Source of the DNA: Flavobacteriales bacterium UBA7519
GTDB taxonomy: Bacteria; Bacteroidota; Bacteroidia; Flavobacteriales; Weeksellaceae
Length of the DNA stretch: 14,597 nt
Direction of reading: 5' to 3'
NCBI GenBank assembly: GCA_002476905.1
Contig: DLND01000133.1
Span: 1-14,597 of the forward strand
Below, one piece after another: positions 7,898-14,597 of the stretch. Under the pieces are notes generated by a model, which had not been told where the DNA came from, did not search any database, and saw nothing but the letters and a program-made list of their open reading frames with translations. Made by a program: the position numbers and the translations under genes. The first letter of the stretch is position 1. Each line of letters starts with the position of its first letter.

Positions 7898-7918
7898 TTA
7901 ACAAAAATTAATTAAAAT

Positions 7919-10819
7919 ATGAACTTAAAGTATTCAAAATGTCTCGGGTTAGCCGCTGTATTATATTTTACAGCTAATTACTCAGCGCAGCAACGGGTAA
8001 GTGATACAGCTTCTAAAGAAAAAACGATAGAAGAAGTGGTAGTTATCGGTTATGGGACTCAAAAGAAAAGTAACGTGACAGGATCCATCGCAAGTATCAA
8101 AGCTTCAGATATTGAAGATATTCCTGCGGGTAAACCAGAACAAGTATTGCAGGGTAGAGCTGCAGGTGTCTCTGTGGTAACTAATTCTGGACAACCAGGT
8201 TCAGGAGCTACAGTAAGGATCCGAGGTCTTACTAGTTTTGGTGCAGGTGGAAATGATCCAATGTGGGTTGTGGACGGAATCATAGTAGACGGTATTGGTT
8301 GGTTAAATCAATCTGATATTGAAAGTATCGAAGTTTTAAAAGATGGTGCATCATCTGCAATATATGGAGTAAGTGCTGCTAGAGGTGTTGTTTTAGTAAC
8401 CACAAAGAAGGGAAAGAAAGGTGTGTTGAGTTTAGCTTATAACGGAAGTTATGGGACATCACAAGCCGCACGAAAATTAGATTTATTAAATGCTACACAG
8501 TATGCTACAATAATTAATGAAGGATTTGCAAATGATAATTCTCCAATTAGATTTGCAAATCCAAGTATGTTTGGTATCGGAACGAATTGGCAAGATACAA
8601 TATTCAACACTGGAGACAGACAATCACACGAAATAAGCATCAATGGTGGAAATGATAAGTCTACTTACTATGCGTCATTTGGTTATTTCGATCAAACTGG
8701 TATTGTAATGGGCGACATATCAAATTACAAAAGAATCAATGCCCGTTTAAATTCTACACATAAAGTGCTAGATGTTCTAACAGTAGGTCAAACGTTTCTA
8801 TACACCCATCAGAAAAGCCAAGGTATCGGAGTTAATGAAACATTTGGTGGCCCACTAAGTTCGGCCATTAACCTAGATCCTACTACACCTGCTGTGGTTA
8901 CCGACTGGTCACAAGTTAATCCTGCGAATTATACCAACGCTTATATTATTAGAGATCCCAACGGAAATCCGTACGGGATATCACCTTGGGTAAATCAGGA
9001 AATGTCTAATCCATTAGCATATCGACATACACAAAAAGGTAAATATGGTTGGTCAGATGATTTTGTTGGAAATGTATTTGCTGAGCTTAAACTTACAGAA
9101 GGTTTAACTTTCAAAACCACATTAAACGGAAAAAAATCTTATTGGGGCAGCCAGGGATTTACACCTAAGTTCTACTTAAGCCCAACTCTCGGGAATTTAG
9201 TTAATAATAACTTGAATAGAGTGACACAGACTAAATTTGAATGGAGTATGGAAAATACATTAAGCTATCAAAAAAGACTGGGTGATCATAACTTTAACAT
9301 TATGCTGGGACAGGGAGTTTACAGATATAATATTGGTTCCGGTGAAAGTGTTACCTACAGTAATATACCTGTAGAAAACTGGAACGAAGCAGCATTTTAC
9401 GCAGTTGATGCCAAGAGTATTACAGCCAGTGCCTGGGACACTGCACAAACAAGAAGAGCATCTTATTTTGGAAGATTTATTTATGATTATCAAGACAAAT
9501 ACCTATTTACAGGTACATTTAGAAGAGATGGATCATCCAAGTTTTTAAAATACTGGGGAAATTTCCCATCTTTTTCAGCAGGATGGAATGTACATAAAGA
9601 AGGATTTTGGAAAGATAATGACATCATCAATACTCTAAAAATCCGTGGAGGATACGGAGTCTTAGGTAACGATGCAATTGACGATTTTATGTATAGAAGT
9701 TCTCTTGTCTCAGGAAGCAATTATCCAAATGGAGAAATTAATCCTACTATAATTATTGGTTATAGTCCAAACACATTAGGAAATCCTAATTTGAAATGGG
9801 AAGAGACTGCACAGAGTGATATAGGAGCAGATATTCGATTCCTAAACGATTTTACTTTAGGCTTTGACTATTATTATAAGAAAACTAAGGATATCCTTCG
9901 TCGTGTAGCCATTCCTGGTTATGTTGGTGTACCTACCGATCCATTTGCTAACATTGGTGATATGGAAAATAAGGGTATGGAATTCGAGTTAGGCTATAAG
10001 AAAAACTGGCAAGATTTCAGTCTATCTATAAATGGAAATTTTTCTGCCAATAAAAACAAAGTTTTACGTCTAGAAGATGATGTAGAATGGAGAGAGTTTG
10101 CTAGTTTACATTCGATGGGACCAGTTTCTAGATTGCAAGTTGGTAAACCTGTTGGGACATTCTATGGTTATACCTACAGTGGCGTATTCCAAAATCAAGA
10201 GCAAATCAACTCCTATACAAATGCTAATGGAAACTTGATAATTCCAAATGCAAAACCAGGAGATTTTATATGGCAAGATAATAACGGAGACGGAAAAATA
10301 ACCCAGGACGATATGGTAGATATTGGAAGTTCTCTTCCTAAATTCACTTATGGTTTTACGGTGAATATGAATTACAAAAACTTTGATTTAATGGTTTTCG
10401 CGCAAGGACAGGGTGGTAATATGCTACTTCAAGGTCTTCGAAGATTGGATATGCTGGATGCCAACTATCAAACTGCTATTCTTAACAGATGGACAGGAGA
10501 GGGTTCTACAAATGATAATCCTAGACTTACTCGTAACGACCCAAATGGTAACTATACCAAAATGTCAAAATATTATCTACAGAAAGGAGATTATATGAGA
10601 ATTAAGCTAGTTTCATTAGGATACACCATTCCGAAGGATGTAACTACAAAGTTCGGAGCTAACAAAGTCAGAATTTTTGTTACTGGTGAAAACCTTTTCA
10701 CATTCACAAAATACACTGGATATGATCCTGAAATTGCAGGCGGTAATGAATATGGTATAGACAGAGCATATTATCCACAGGCTAGAACATTTTTATTTGG
10801 TGCAAACATTCAATTTTAA
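7919..10819 (+). CDS. susC: SusC/RagA-family TonB-dependent outer-membrane transporter, short form
   Basis: A 966-residue outer-membrane barrel that imports oligosaccharides with energy from TonB-ExbBD. Residues 1-23 form a signal peptide (cleavage likely after YSA). The TonB box and SusC signature EEVVVIGYGTQ is at 38-48, immediately followed by the plug domain (about 50-165: LQGRAAGVSVV, ATVRIRGLTSFG, MWVVDGIIVDG, IESIEVLKDGASSAIYG, ARGVVLVTTKKGKKG). The rest is the 22-strand barrel, with the acidic DNNGDGKI stretch from 787 that is common in this family and a terminal FGANIQF ending in the phenylalanine needed for barrel assembly. Many SusC proteins have a carboxypeptidase-regulatory-like domain of about 80 residues between signal peptide and TonB box; it is absent here, as in a known subset. 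susD follows after 11 bp, and the pair forms the glycan uptake complex. The symbol is used in the family sense; this is not the starch system. Confidence 0.95.
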   Translation: MNLKYSKCLGLAAVLYFTANYSAQQRVSDTASKEKTIEEVVVIGYGTQKKSNVTGSIASIKASDIEDIPAGKPEQVLQGRAAGVSVVTNSGQPGSGATVRIRGLTSFGAGGNDPMWVVDGIIVDGIGWLNQSDIESIEVLKDGASSAIYGVSAARGVVLVTTKKGKKGVLSLAYNGSYGTSQAARKLDLLNATQYATIINEGFANDNSPIRFANPSMFGIGTNWQDTIFNTGDRQSHEISINGGNDKSTYYASFGYFDQTGIVMGDISNYKRINARLNSTHKVLDVLTVGQTFLYTHQKSQGIGVNETFGGPLSSAINLDPTTPAVVTDWSQVNPANYTNAYIIRDPNGNPYGISPWVNQEMSNPLAYRHTQKGKYGWSDDFVGNVFAELKLTEGLTFKTTLNGKKSYWGSQGFTPKFYLSPTLGNLVNNNLNRVTQTKFEWSMENTLSYQKRLGDHNFNIMLGQGVYRYNIGSGESVTYSNIPVENWNEAAFYAVDAKSITASAWDTAQTRRASYFGRFIYDYQDKYLFTGTFRRDGSSKFLKYWGNFPSFSAGWNVHKEGFWKDNDIINTLKIRGGYGVLGNDAIDDFMYRSSLVSGSNYPNGEINPTIIIGYSPNTLGNPNLKWEETAQSDIGADIRFLNDFTLGFDYYYKKTKDILRRVAIPGYVGVPTDPFANIGDMENKGMEFELGYKKNWQDFSLSINGNFSANKNKVLRLEDDVEWREFASLHSMGPVSRLQVGKPVGTFYGYTYSGVFQNQEQINSYTNANGNLIIPNAKPGDFIWQDNNGDGKITQDDMVDIGSSLPKFTYGFTVNMNYKNFDLMVFAQGQGGNMLLQGLRRLDMLDANYQTAILNRWTGEGSTNDNPRLTRNDPNGNYTKMSKYYLQKGDYMRIKLVSLGYTIPKDVTTKFGANKVRIFVTGENLFTFTKYTGYDPEIAGGNEYGIDRAYYPQARTFLFGANIQF

Positions 10820-10830
10820 ATTTAGAAACA

Positions 10831-12384
10831 ATGAAAAATAAAAGAATTATATATAAGACTTTCTCAGTCATTATGCTTACGGGTTTAAGCCTTGGAAGTG
10901 TAAACTGTACTGGAGATTATATCGGTGATGTAGAAAACATAGGCTCATTTGATGATGTCAATTATTTCAAGACAGAAGATCAGTGTCTTAGCGCAACGGC
11001 GTCTGTTTATGATAAAATGAAAAAATACGCTGGTGGATTCGAGAATATGGTAACATTTTTTAACGCTGGCTCTGATGATTTTTATTCTGGTGGTGGTAGT
11101 TCAACAGATGGTGCTGGCATCCAAGGGTTTAATAATTATACTATTAACCCAATTATTATGCCTGCTAGCTACTGGAAAGATTTTTATCAAGGTGTGGCTA
11201 ATGCCAATTGGGTTTTGGAGAGAATGCCAGATGCTCCGGTTTCTGAAAATTTTAAGAAACGAATTATAGCAGAAGTAACAGTTTTAAGATCACTATACTA
11301 TTTTGAACTTGTTAAGATGTTTGGGAATGTTCCACTTATATTAAAAAGAATCAGCTCGAACGATGATTACTGGAATATTCCTCAAACACCTAAGCAGGAG
11401 GTTTATAATCAAATCGAAAATGACATTTTGGCTGTTGTAAATGATTTGCCAATGACTGTAGGAGGCGCTGAAAATGGTAGAATTACCCAAGGAGCAGCCA
11501 GAGCAATACTTGGAAAAATCTATCTTTACGACAAAAAGAATACAGAAGCAGCAGCTCAATTCGCACAAGTGAATGGTACACCTGGACAGACCAGCCAATA
11601 TGGTTACAAATTGGTAGATAATTATAATAAACTTTTTGAGCTTTCCGAGGTATCTCCAGGTAAATATGAATACAATAAATTCACTAGCGAATCAGTACTT
11701 GAAGCGGTATATACTAATGCAGGGATGTCAGATTGGAGTTTTTGGGGTCAAGGGAAAGATGAAGGTAACTCTATCTGTATAATGACAGGACCAAGATCAT
11801 ATAATTTGGCTTCTGGTAGTACTGCACCTGACATCGTTTCTGGCTGGGCATTTAACACCCTTTCCGATAATCTTTTTAACTTTATGCAAAATGATCCCCG
11901 GGCAGAAGCTACTATTCTTAATGCAAAAAAATTGCAGAGTGAAGGAAAAATAACGTACTCTCCGGCTTATGCCGATACAGGATATTTTCTCAAAAAATAT
12001 GCACCTTTCAGAAAAGGGGTATCTGATCTTCCTGGTTCAATGGAACTTAACTTTAGACAGAATTACATAGTAATACGTCTAGCAGATAGTTATCTTATGG
12101 AGGCAGAAGCTTTAGGAGGAACAGGTGCAAGGGCACAAGCATTACTTGATGCTGTGAGAGCAAGAGTAGGACTGCCATCAGTGCCTGTTAGTATGCAGGC
12201 AATAAAAGATGAACGTAGAAAAGAATTAGCCGGCGAAGGCCACAGATGGTTTGATCTGGTAAGATGGGGAGATGCTCCTTCTGCATTGTCGTTTAAAGGT
12301 TTTGTCACCAACAAAAATGAAGTTTTACCAATTCCTTATTCAGAGTTATTGAATACAGCTCTAAAGCAAAATCAGAATTATTAA
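10831..12384 (+). CDS. susD: SusD/RagB-family glycan-binding lipoprotein
   Basis: A 517-residue outer-membrane lipoprotein that forms the lid over SusC and binds the glycan. The signal peptide ends SVNC, so C26 is the probable lipidated residue; asparagine before the cysteine is less usual but tolerated in Bacteroidota. Family hallmarks are present: RSLYYFELVKMFGNVPLI from 153, RITQGAARAILGKIYLY (TPR-like helices), YIVIRLADSYLMEAEALGG, DERRKELAGEGHRWFDLVRWG (H471 to W473 in its middle) and a terminal LPIPYSELL...LKQNQNY. Length is normal. Cotranscribed with susC upstream (11 bp) and the surface lipoprotein downstream (13 bp). Glycan specificity cannot be read from the sequence. Confidence 0.95.
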   Translation: MKNKRIIYKTFSVIMLTGLSLGSVNCTGDYIGDVENIGSFDDVNYFKTEDQCLSATASVYDKMKKYAGGFENMVTFFNAGSDDFYSGGGSSTDGAGIQGFNNYTINPIIMPASYWKDFYQGVANANWVLERMPDAPVSENFKKRIIAEVTVLRSLYYFELVKMFGNVPLILKRISSNDDYWNIPQTPKQEVYNQIENDILAVVNDLPMTVGGAENGRITQGAARAILGKIYLYDKKNTEAAAQFAQVNGTPGQTSQYGYKLVDNYNKLFELSEVSPGKYEYNKFTSESVLEAVYTNAGMSDWSFWGQGKDEGNSICIMTGPRSYNLASGSTAPDIVSGWAFNTLSDNLFNFMQNDPRAEATILNAKKLQSEGKITYSPAYADTGYFLKKYAPFRKGVSDLPGSMELNFRQNYIVIRLADSYLMEAEALGGTGARAQALLDAVRARVGLPSVPVSMQAIKDERRKELAGEGHRWFDLVRWGDAPSALSFKGFVTNKNEVLPIPYSELLNTALKQNQNY

Positions 12385-12397
12385 TAACTGTAGATTT

Positions 12398-13282
12398 ATG
12401 AAAACAAAAATATTTAACAATAAGTTTTTAATTGCTCTTTCGTTTGCAATAGGAACCTCGTCTTGCGTACCCGATACGATAGATGGCGATGGAAACGGAC
12501 TTACTCCTACCAACTCCGATGCATCCTTTACGGTAACCAAAACATCAGAAAACCATTACAGATTGACATCATCTAACAATAATTATATCTCATCAAAGTG
12601 GGACATTGGTATCGGAACTTTTTCTCCTGGCCCTAATGTTTATGACATCTTTTTGCCGGATGAAGGTACTTATGATATCGGGCATCAAATTATTGGACAA
12701 GGTGGAATCGTTGGAGGAACTGCAACTCAGAAAATTACCGTTGAAAAAAATGACCCTAAAGCTGGAAATCTGATCAAAGGCGGTAAATTTATGGACGCAA
12801 CGGATGTCGCAAAGTGGTCCTTAGCATTCCCAAACCCGTCTAATACTGCGCTTTGGAGCTGGGGTGCTGGTAGTGCAACTTTTACATCATCTGGATGGAA
12901 CAGAAATGTTATGTATCAGGCTGTAGAAGTAGTTGAAGGCAGAAAATATCAGGCTGATGCAATTGTAAGCTCCAAAACCGGAGTTTCTGATTCTTGGTTT
13001 GAAATCTATGTTGGGTATAAAAAACCAACTGCAAATGAAGATTATACCGGAGACGGAACGGACTCTTCCTGGCTAAGAGGTATCAATACTTGGGCAGGAA
13101 GCGGTAAAGAACCATTTACAAAAGCAAAAATATCGGTTGTTGGATCTAAAAATTCTAATAATCCAGATGGTTATTTTACTGCTACCAAAACTGGAACTGC
13201 CTATTTTGCAATACGTTCTGGTGGTAATGACATGAAAGACGGAATTACTATTACAAGTGTAGAATTCCGCGGTGTGAACTAA
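12398..13282 (+). CDS. PKD/CBM-like surface lipoprotein, probable glycan-binding protein (SusE-position)
   Basis: A 294-residue lipoprotein with lipobox SSC (C23) and an acidic, glycine-rich tether (VPDTIDGDGNG). Residues about 40-120 look like a PKD/Ig-type beta-sandwich (ASFTVTKTSENHYRLTSS, FLPDEGTYDIGHQIIG, ATQKITVEK). Residues about 128-294 look like a galactose-binding-like or CBM4/9-like jelly roll: GNLIKGGKFMDATDVAKWS at the start, exposed tryptophans (SWGAGSATFTSSGWNRN), YQAVEVVEGRKYQADAIV, and a final strand KDGITITSVEFRGVN. No catalytic residues are evident. Position straight after susD matches SusE/SGBP-B proteins, which hold glycan at the surface beside SusCD. PKD-containing lipoproteins at this place are known from laminarin loci of marine flavobacteria. 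Domain names are from pattern recognition; function is inferred from context. Confidence 0.75.
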   Translation: MKTKIFNNKFLIALSFAIGTSSCVPDTIDGDGNGLTPTNSDASFTVTKTSENHYRLTSSNNNYISSKWDIGIGTFSPGPNVYDIFLPDEGTYDIGHQIIGQGGIVGGTATQKITVEKNDPKAGNLIKGGKFMDATDVAKWSLAFPNPSNTALWSWGAGSATFTSSGWNRNVMYQAVEVVEGRKYQADAIVSSKTGVSDSWFEIYVGYKKPTANEDYTGDGTDSSWLRGINTWAGSGKEPFTKAKISVVGSKNSNNPDGYFTATKTGTAYFAIRSGGNDMKDGITITSVEFRGVN

Positions 13283-13306
13283 TTTTTTTCTTATCATATT
13301 CTTAAG

Positions 13307-13332
13307 TGAAAGAGGTTTAAAACCCTCTTTCA
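13307..13332 (+). terminator. Hairpin between the surface-lipoprotein gene and the GH30 gene
   Basis: TGAAAGAGG (13307-13315) pairs with CCTCTTTCA (13324-13332) around an 8-nt loop, a perfect 9-bp stem followed by TTTATTTT. It begins 24 bp after the stop of the surface-lipoprotein gene and 116 bp before the GH30 start. The U tract is interrupted, so it may be a partial terminator or an mRNA 3'-end stabiliser rather than a complete stop. Confidence 0.6.
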
Positions 13333-13422
13333 TTTATTTTCATCCATCTTGAAGCCGTTTTAGAAAGGCTCTAATGAAAAAATTTTGCCAATGCAATTTT
13401 CTTAAATATTAAATATACTAAA

Positions 13423-14597
13423 ATGAATAAAAATAAAATACTTCCCAAAAAACTGTTTTTCTTGGGACTTAGTCTTTTTTCGATGATATTCTGCCAAAAC
13501 AATAATGTAGATGATCAGTCTTCCAATAATCCGCCGAGTAGTGGAGAAGACAACTCAGCGTATGCCACTGCAAGCGTCTGGCTTACTAAAGCTGATGAAA
13601 CTATAAAACTTCAGAAACAGACTGATATTTATTTTAAAAATATTTCCAATAATTACCAGACCATTGAGATTGATGCGGCACAAAAATACCAGACTATTGA
13701 CGGATTCGGATATACTTTGACAGGAGGAAGCGTTCAGGTTATCAATCAATTGTCGGCACCTAAAAAAGAGGAATTGCTACAAAATCTTTTTTCTCCTAAT
13801 GAAAATTCGATAGGCGTTAGCTATCTTAGGCTTAGCATTGGTGCATCAGATCTTAATGCAGATGTATTTTCTTATGATGATATGCCAGCAGGACAGACGG
13901 ATCCAACTTTAGCAAACTTTTCTTTGTCCAAAGATCAGGCTGTAATAGATATGCTAAAAAAAATATTATCGATAAACCCAAATATCAAAATCATTGCCAC
14001 TCCTTGGTCTCCACCCGTTTGGATGAAGGACAACGGAAGTAGTGTTGGAGGCAGTCTGAAGCCGGAATACTATAATGTATATGCTCAATATTTTGTGAAG
14101 TACATTCAGGCAATGAAGGCCAACGGTATTACGATTGATGCCATTACACCACAAAATGAGCCGCTTCACCCAGGTAATAATCCGAGTATGTATATGACGT
14201 CGGCTCAGCAGGGTAATTTTATTAAAAATAATCTGGGACCGGCATTTCAGGCAGCTGACATTAAAACAAAAATAATTCTGTATGATCATAATTGTGACAA
14301 GCCGGATTATCCGATGGATATATTAGCAGATGCAGATGCGGCAAAATATGTAGACGGATCAGCGTTTCATTTGTATGCTGGAAATATCAATGTTTTAGGA
14401 AATGTGCATTTAGCTTACCCCAATAAGAACCTTTATTTCACAGAACAATGGACTGGTTCTAATTCATCATTTGCAGGCGATCTTATCTGGCATATGAAAA
14501 ATGTGATCATCGGCTCCATGAGAAACTGGAGTAAAGTTGCCCTGGAATGGAATCTTGCGAATGATGCATCCTTCAATCCTCATACAACCGGCGGATG
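13423..14597 (+). CDS. Glycoside hydrolase family 30, beta-glucanase/beta-glucosidase type (C-terminus cut by window edge)
   Basis: An open frame of 391 codons starting at ATG 13423 continues past the right edge; family members are usually about 450-500 residues, so the end of the beta-sandwich is missing. The N-terminus is an export signal ending MIFC (C24), a weak lipobox, followed by an Asn/Ser/Pro/acidic linker up to about 45. GH30 landmarks are YQTIDGFGYTLTGGSV, SYLRLSIGASD, IATPWSPPVWMKDNG, then TPQNEP with E246 as general acid/base, AFHLYAG, and LYFTEQWTG with E341 as nucleophile. The pattern recalls GH30 subfamily 3 (endo-beta-1,6-glucanases) or subfamily 1 exo-enzymes; the subfamily is not certain. 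In this locus it would cut beta-1,6 linkages in fungal or laminarin-like glucan. A hairpin separates it from the susCD genes, so its expression may be lower or separate. Confidence 0.9.
   Translation, partial: MNKNKILPKKLFFLGLSLFSMIFCQNNNVDDQSSNNPPSSGEDNSAYATASVWLTKADETIKLQKQTDIYFKNISNNYQTIEIDAAQKYQTIDGFGYTLTGGSVQVINQLSAPKKEELLQNLFSPNENSIGVSYLRLSIGASDLNADVFSYDDMPAGQTDPTLANFSLSKDQAVIDMLKKILSINPNIKIIATPWSPPVWMKDNGSSVGGSLKPEYYNVYAQYFVKYIQAMKANGITIDAITPQNEPLHPGNNPSMYMTSAQQGNFIKNNLGPAFQAADIKTKIILYDHNCDKPDYPMDILADADAAKYVDGSAFHLYAGNINVLGNVHLAYPNKNLYFTEQWTGSNSSFAGDLIWHMKNVIIGSMRNWSKVALEWNLANDASFNPHTTGG

Larger units (their letters stand above)
6525..14597. other. Polysaccharide utilization locus, probable beta-glucan type (incomplete at right edge)
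   Basis: Two divergent units: transporter plus Nudix regulator on the minus strand, and susC, susD, surface lipoprotein and GH30 glycosidase on the plus strand. susC, susD and the lipoprotein gene are spaced by only 11 and 13 bp. The presence of a SusC/SusD pair defines a PUL. The GH30 enzyme and the PKD/CBM-like lipoprotein make a beta-glucan (fungal beta-1,6-glucan or laminarin-like beta-1,3/1,6-glucan) the best guess for the substrate. Further hydrolases such as GH3 or GH16 may follow outside the window. Confidence 0.85.

Noticed and set aside
10277..10300. Possible EF-hand calcium site in SusC (DNNGDGKI)
   Set aside because: This acidic loop is common in SusC-family barrels and does not by itself indicate a separate calcium-binding domain.
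13380..13387. AAATTTTG as a -7 element for a separate GH30 promoter
   Set aside because: First base mismatches TAnnTTTG, and the nearest upstream TTG (13349-13351) is 28 nt away, outside the usual spacing.
13966..14289. A 107-codon minus-strand open frame
   Set aside because: It overlaps the GH30 catalytic region, where the plus strand carries the conserved TPWSPP and TPQNEP motifs.
1..14597. CRISPR array, tRNA/rRNA, insertion sequence, prophage or anti-phage system
   Set aside because: No regularly spaced repeats, no cloverleaf-like sequence, no transposase, integrase or defence-type domains were seen; all sizeable frames are accounted for by other families.

Overview
The window looks like chromosomal DNA of a Bacteroidota bacterium, most likely a flavobacterium of the Chryseobacterium/Weeksellaceae type. 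The support is AT-rich spacers, a SusC/SusD outer-membrane pair, lipoprotein signals of the LNSC and SSC kind, almost no Shine-Dalgarno sequences, and promoter-like elements of the TAnnTTTG class. The genus is inferred from style and remembered family resemblance, not from a search.

Left part (1-5775), housekeeping and miscellaneous genes. A minus-strand gene cut by the left edge encodes a secreted protein with a formylglycine-generating-enzyme-like (SUMF1) domain. It diverges from polA, a full-length DNA polymerase I with all three activities apparently intact. polA has a promoter-like element that nearly touches its start codon. Downstream on the plus strand follow a small YciI-like protein, a glyoxalase/bleomycin-resistance-fold (VOC) protein and an M28 zinc aminopeptidase lipoprotein. 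A strong hairpin with A and T tracts on its two sides closes this block and can serve the convergent gene on the other strand.

Right part (5774-14597, running off the right edge), a polysaccharide utilization locus (PUL). On the minus strand, a 12-TM MFS transporter and a Nudix-fold regulator of the NrtR/AraR type overlap by 14 bp. The regulator has lost two of the three catalytic glutamates of its Nudix box and carries a C-terminal winged helix. Divergently, on the plus strand, lie susC (short form without the N-terminal carboxypeptidase-like domain), susD, a PKD-plus-CBM-like surface lipoprotein, and a GH30 glycosidase cut by the right edge. The divergent spacer (7713-7918) holds a 24-bp perfect palindrome, a second small inverted repeat and promoter-like elements for both directions.

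Proposed working of the locus (inference): the GH30 enzyme, probably a beta-glucanase or beta-glucosidase acting on beta-1,6 linkages of fungal or laminarin-like glucan, cuts glycan at the cell surface or in the periplasm. The PKD/CBM lipoprotein and SusD capture glycan, SusC imports oligosaccharides with TonB energy, the MFS protein takes sugars across the inner membrane, and the Nudix-like protein controls the divergent promoters in response to a sugar or sugar metabolite. No CRISPR array, tRNA, rRNA, transposase or prophage gene was seen.
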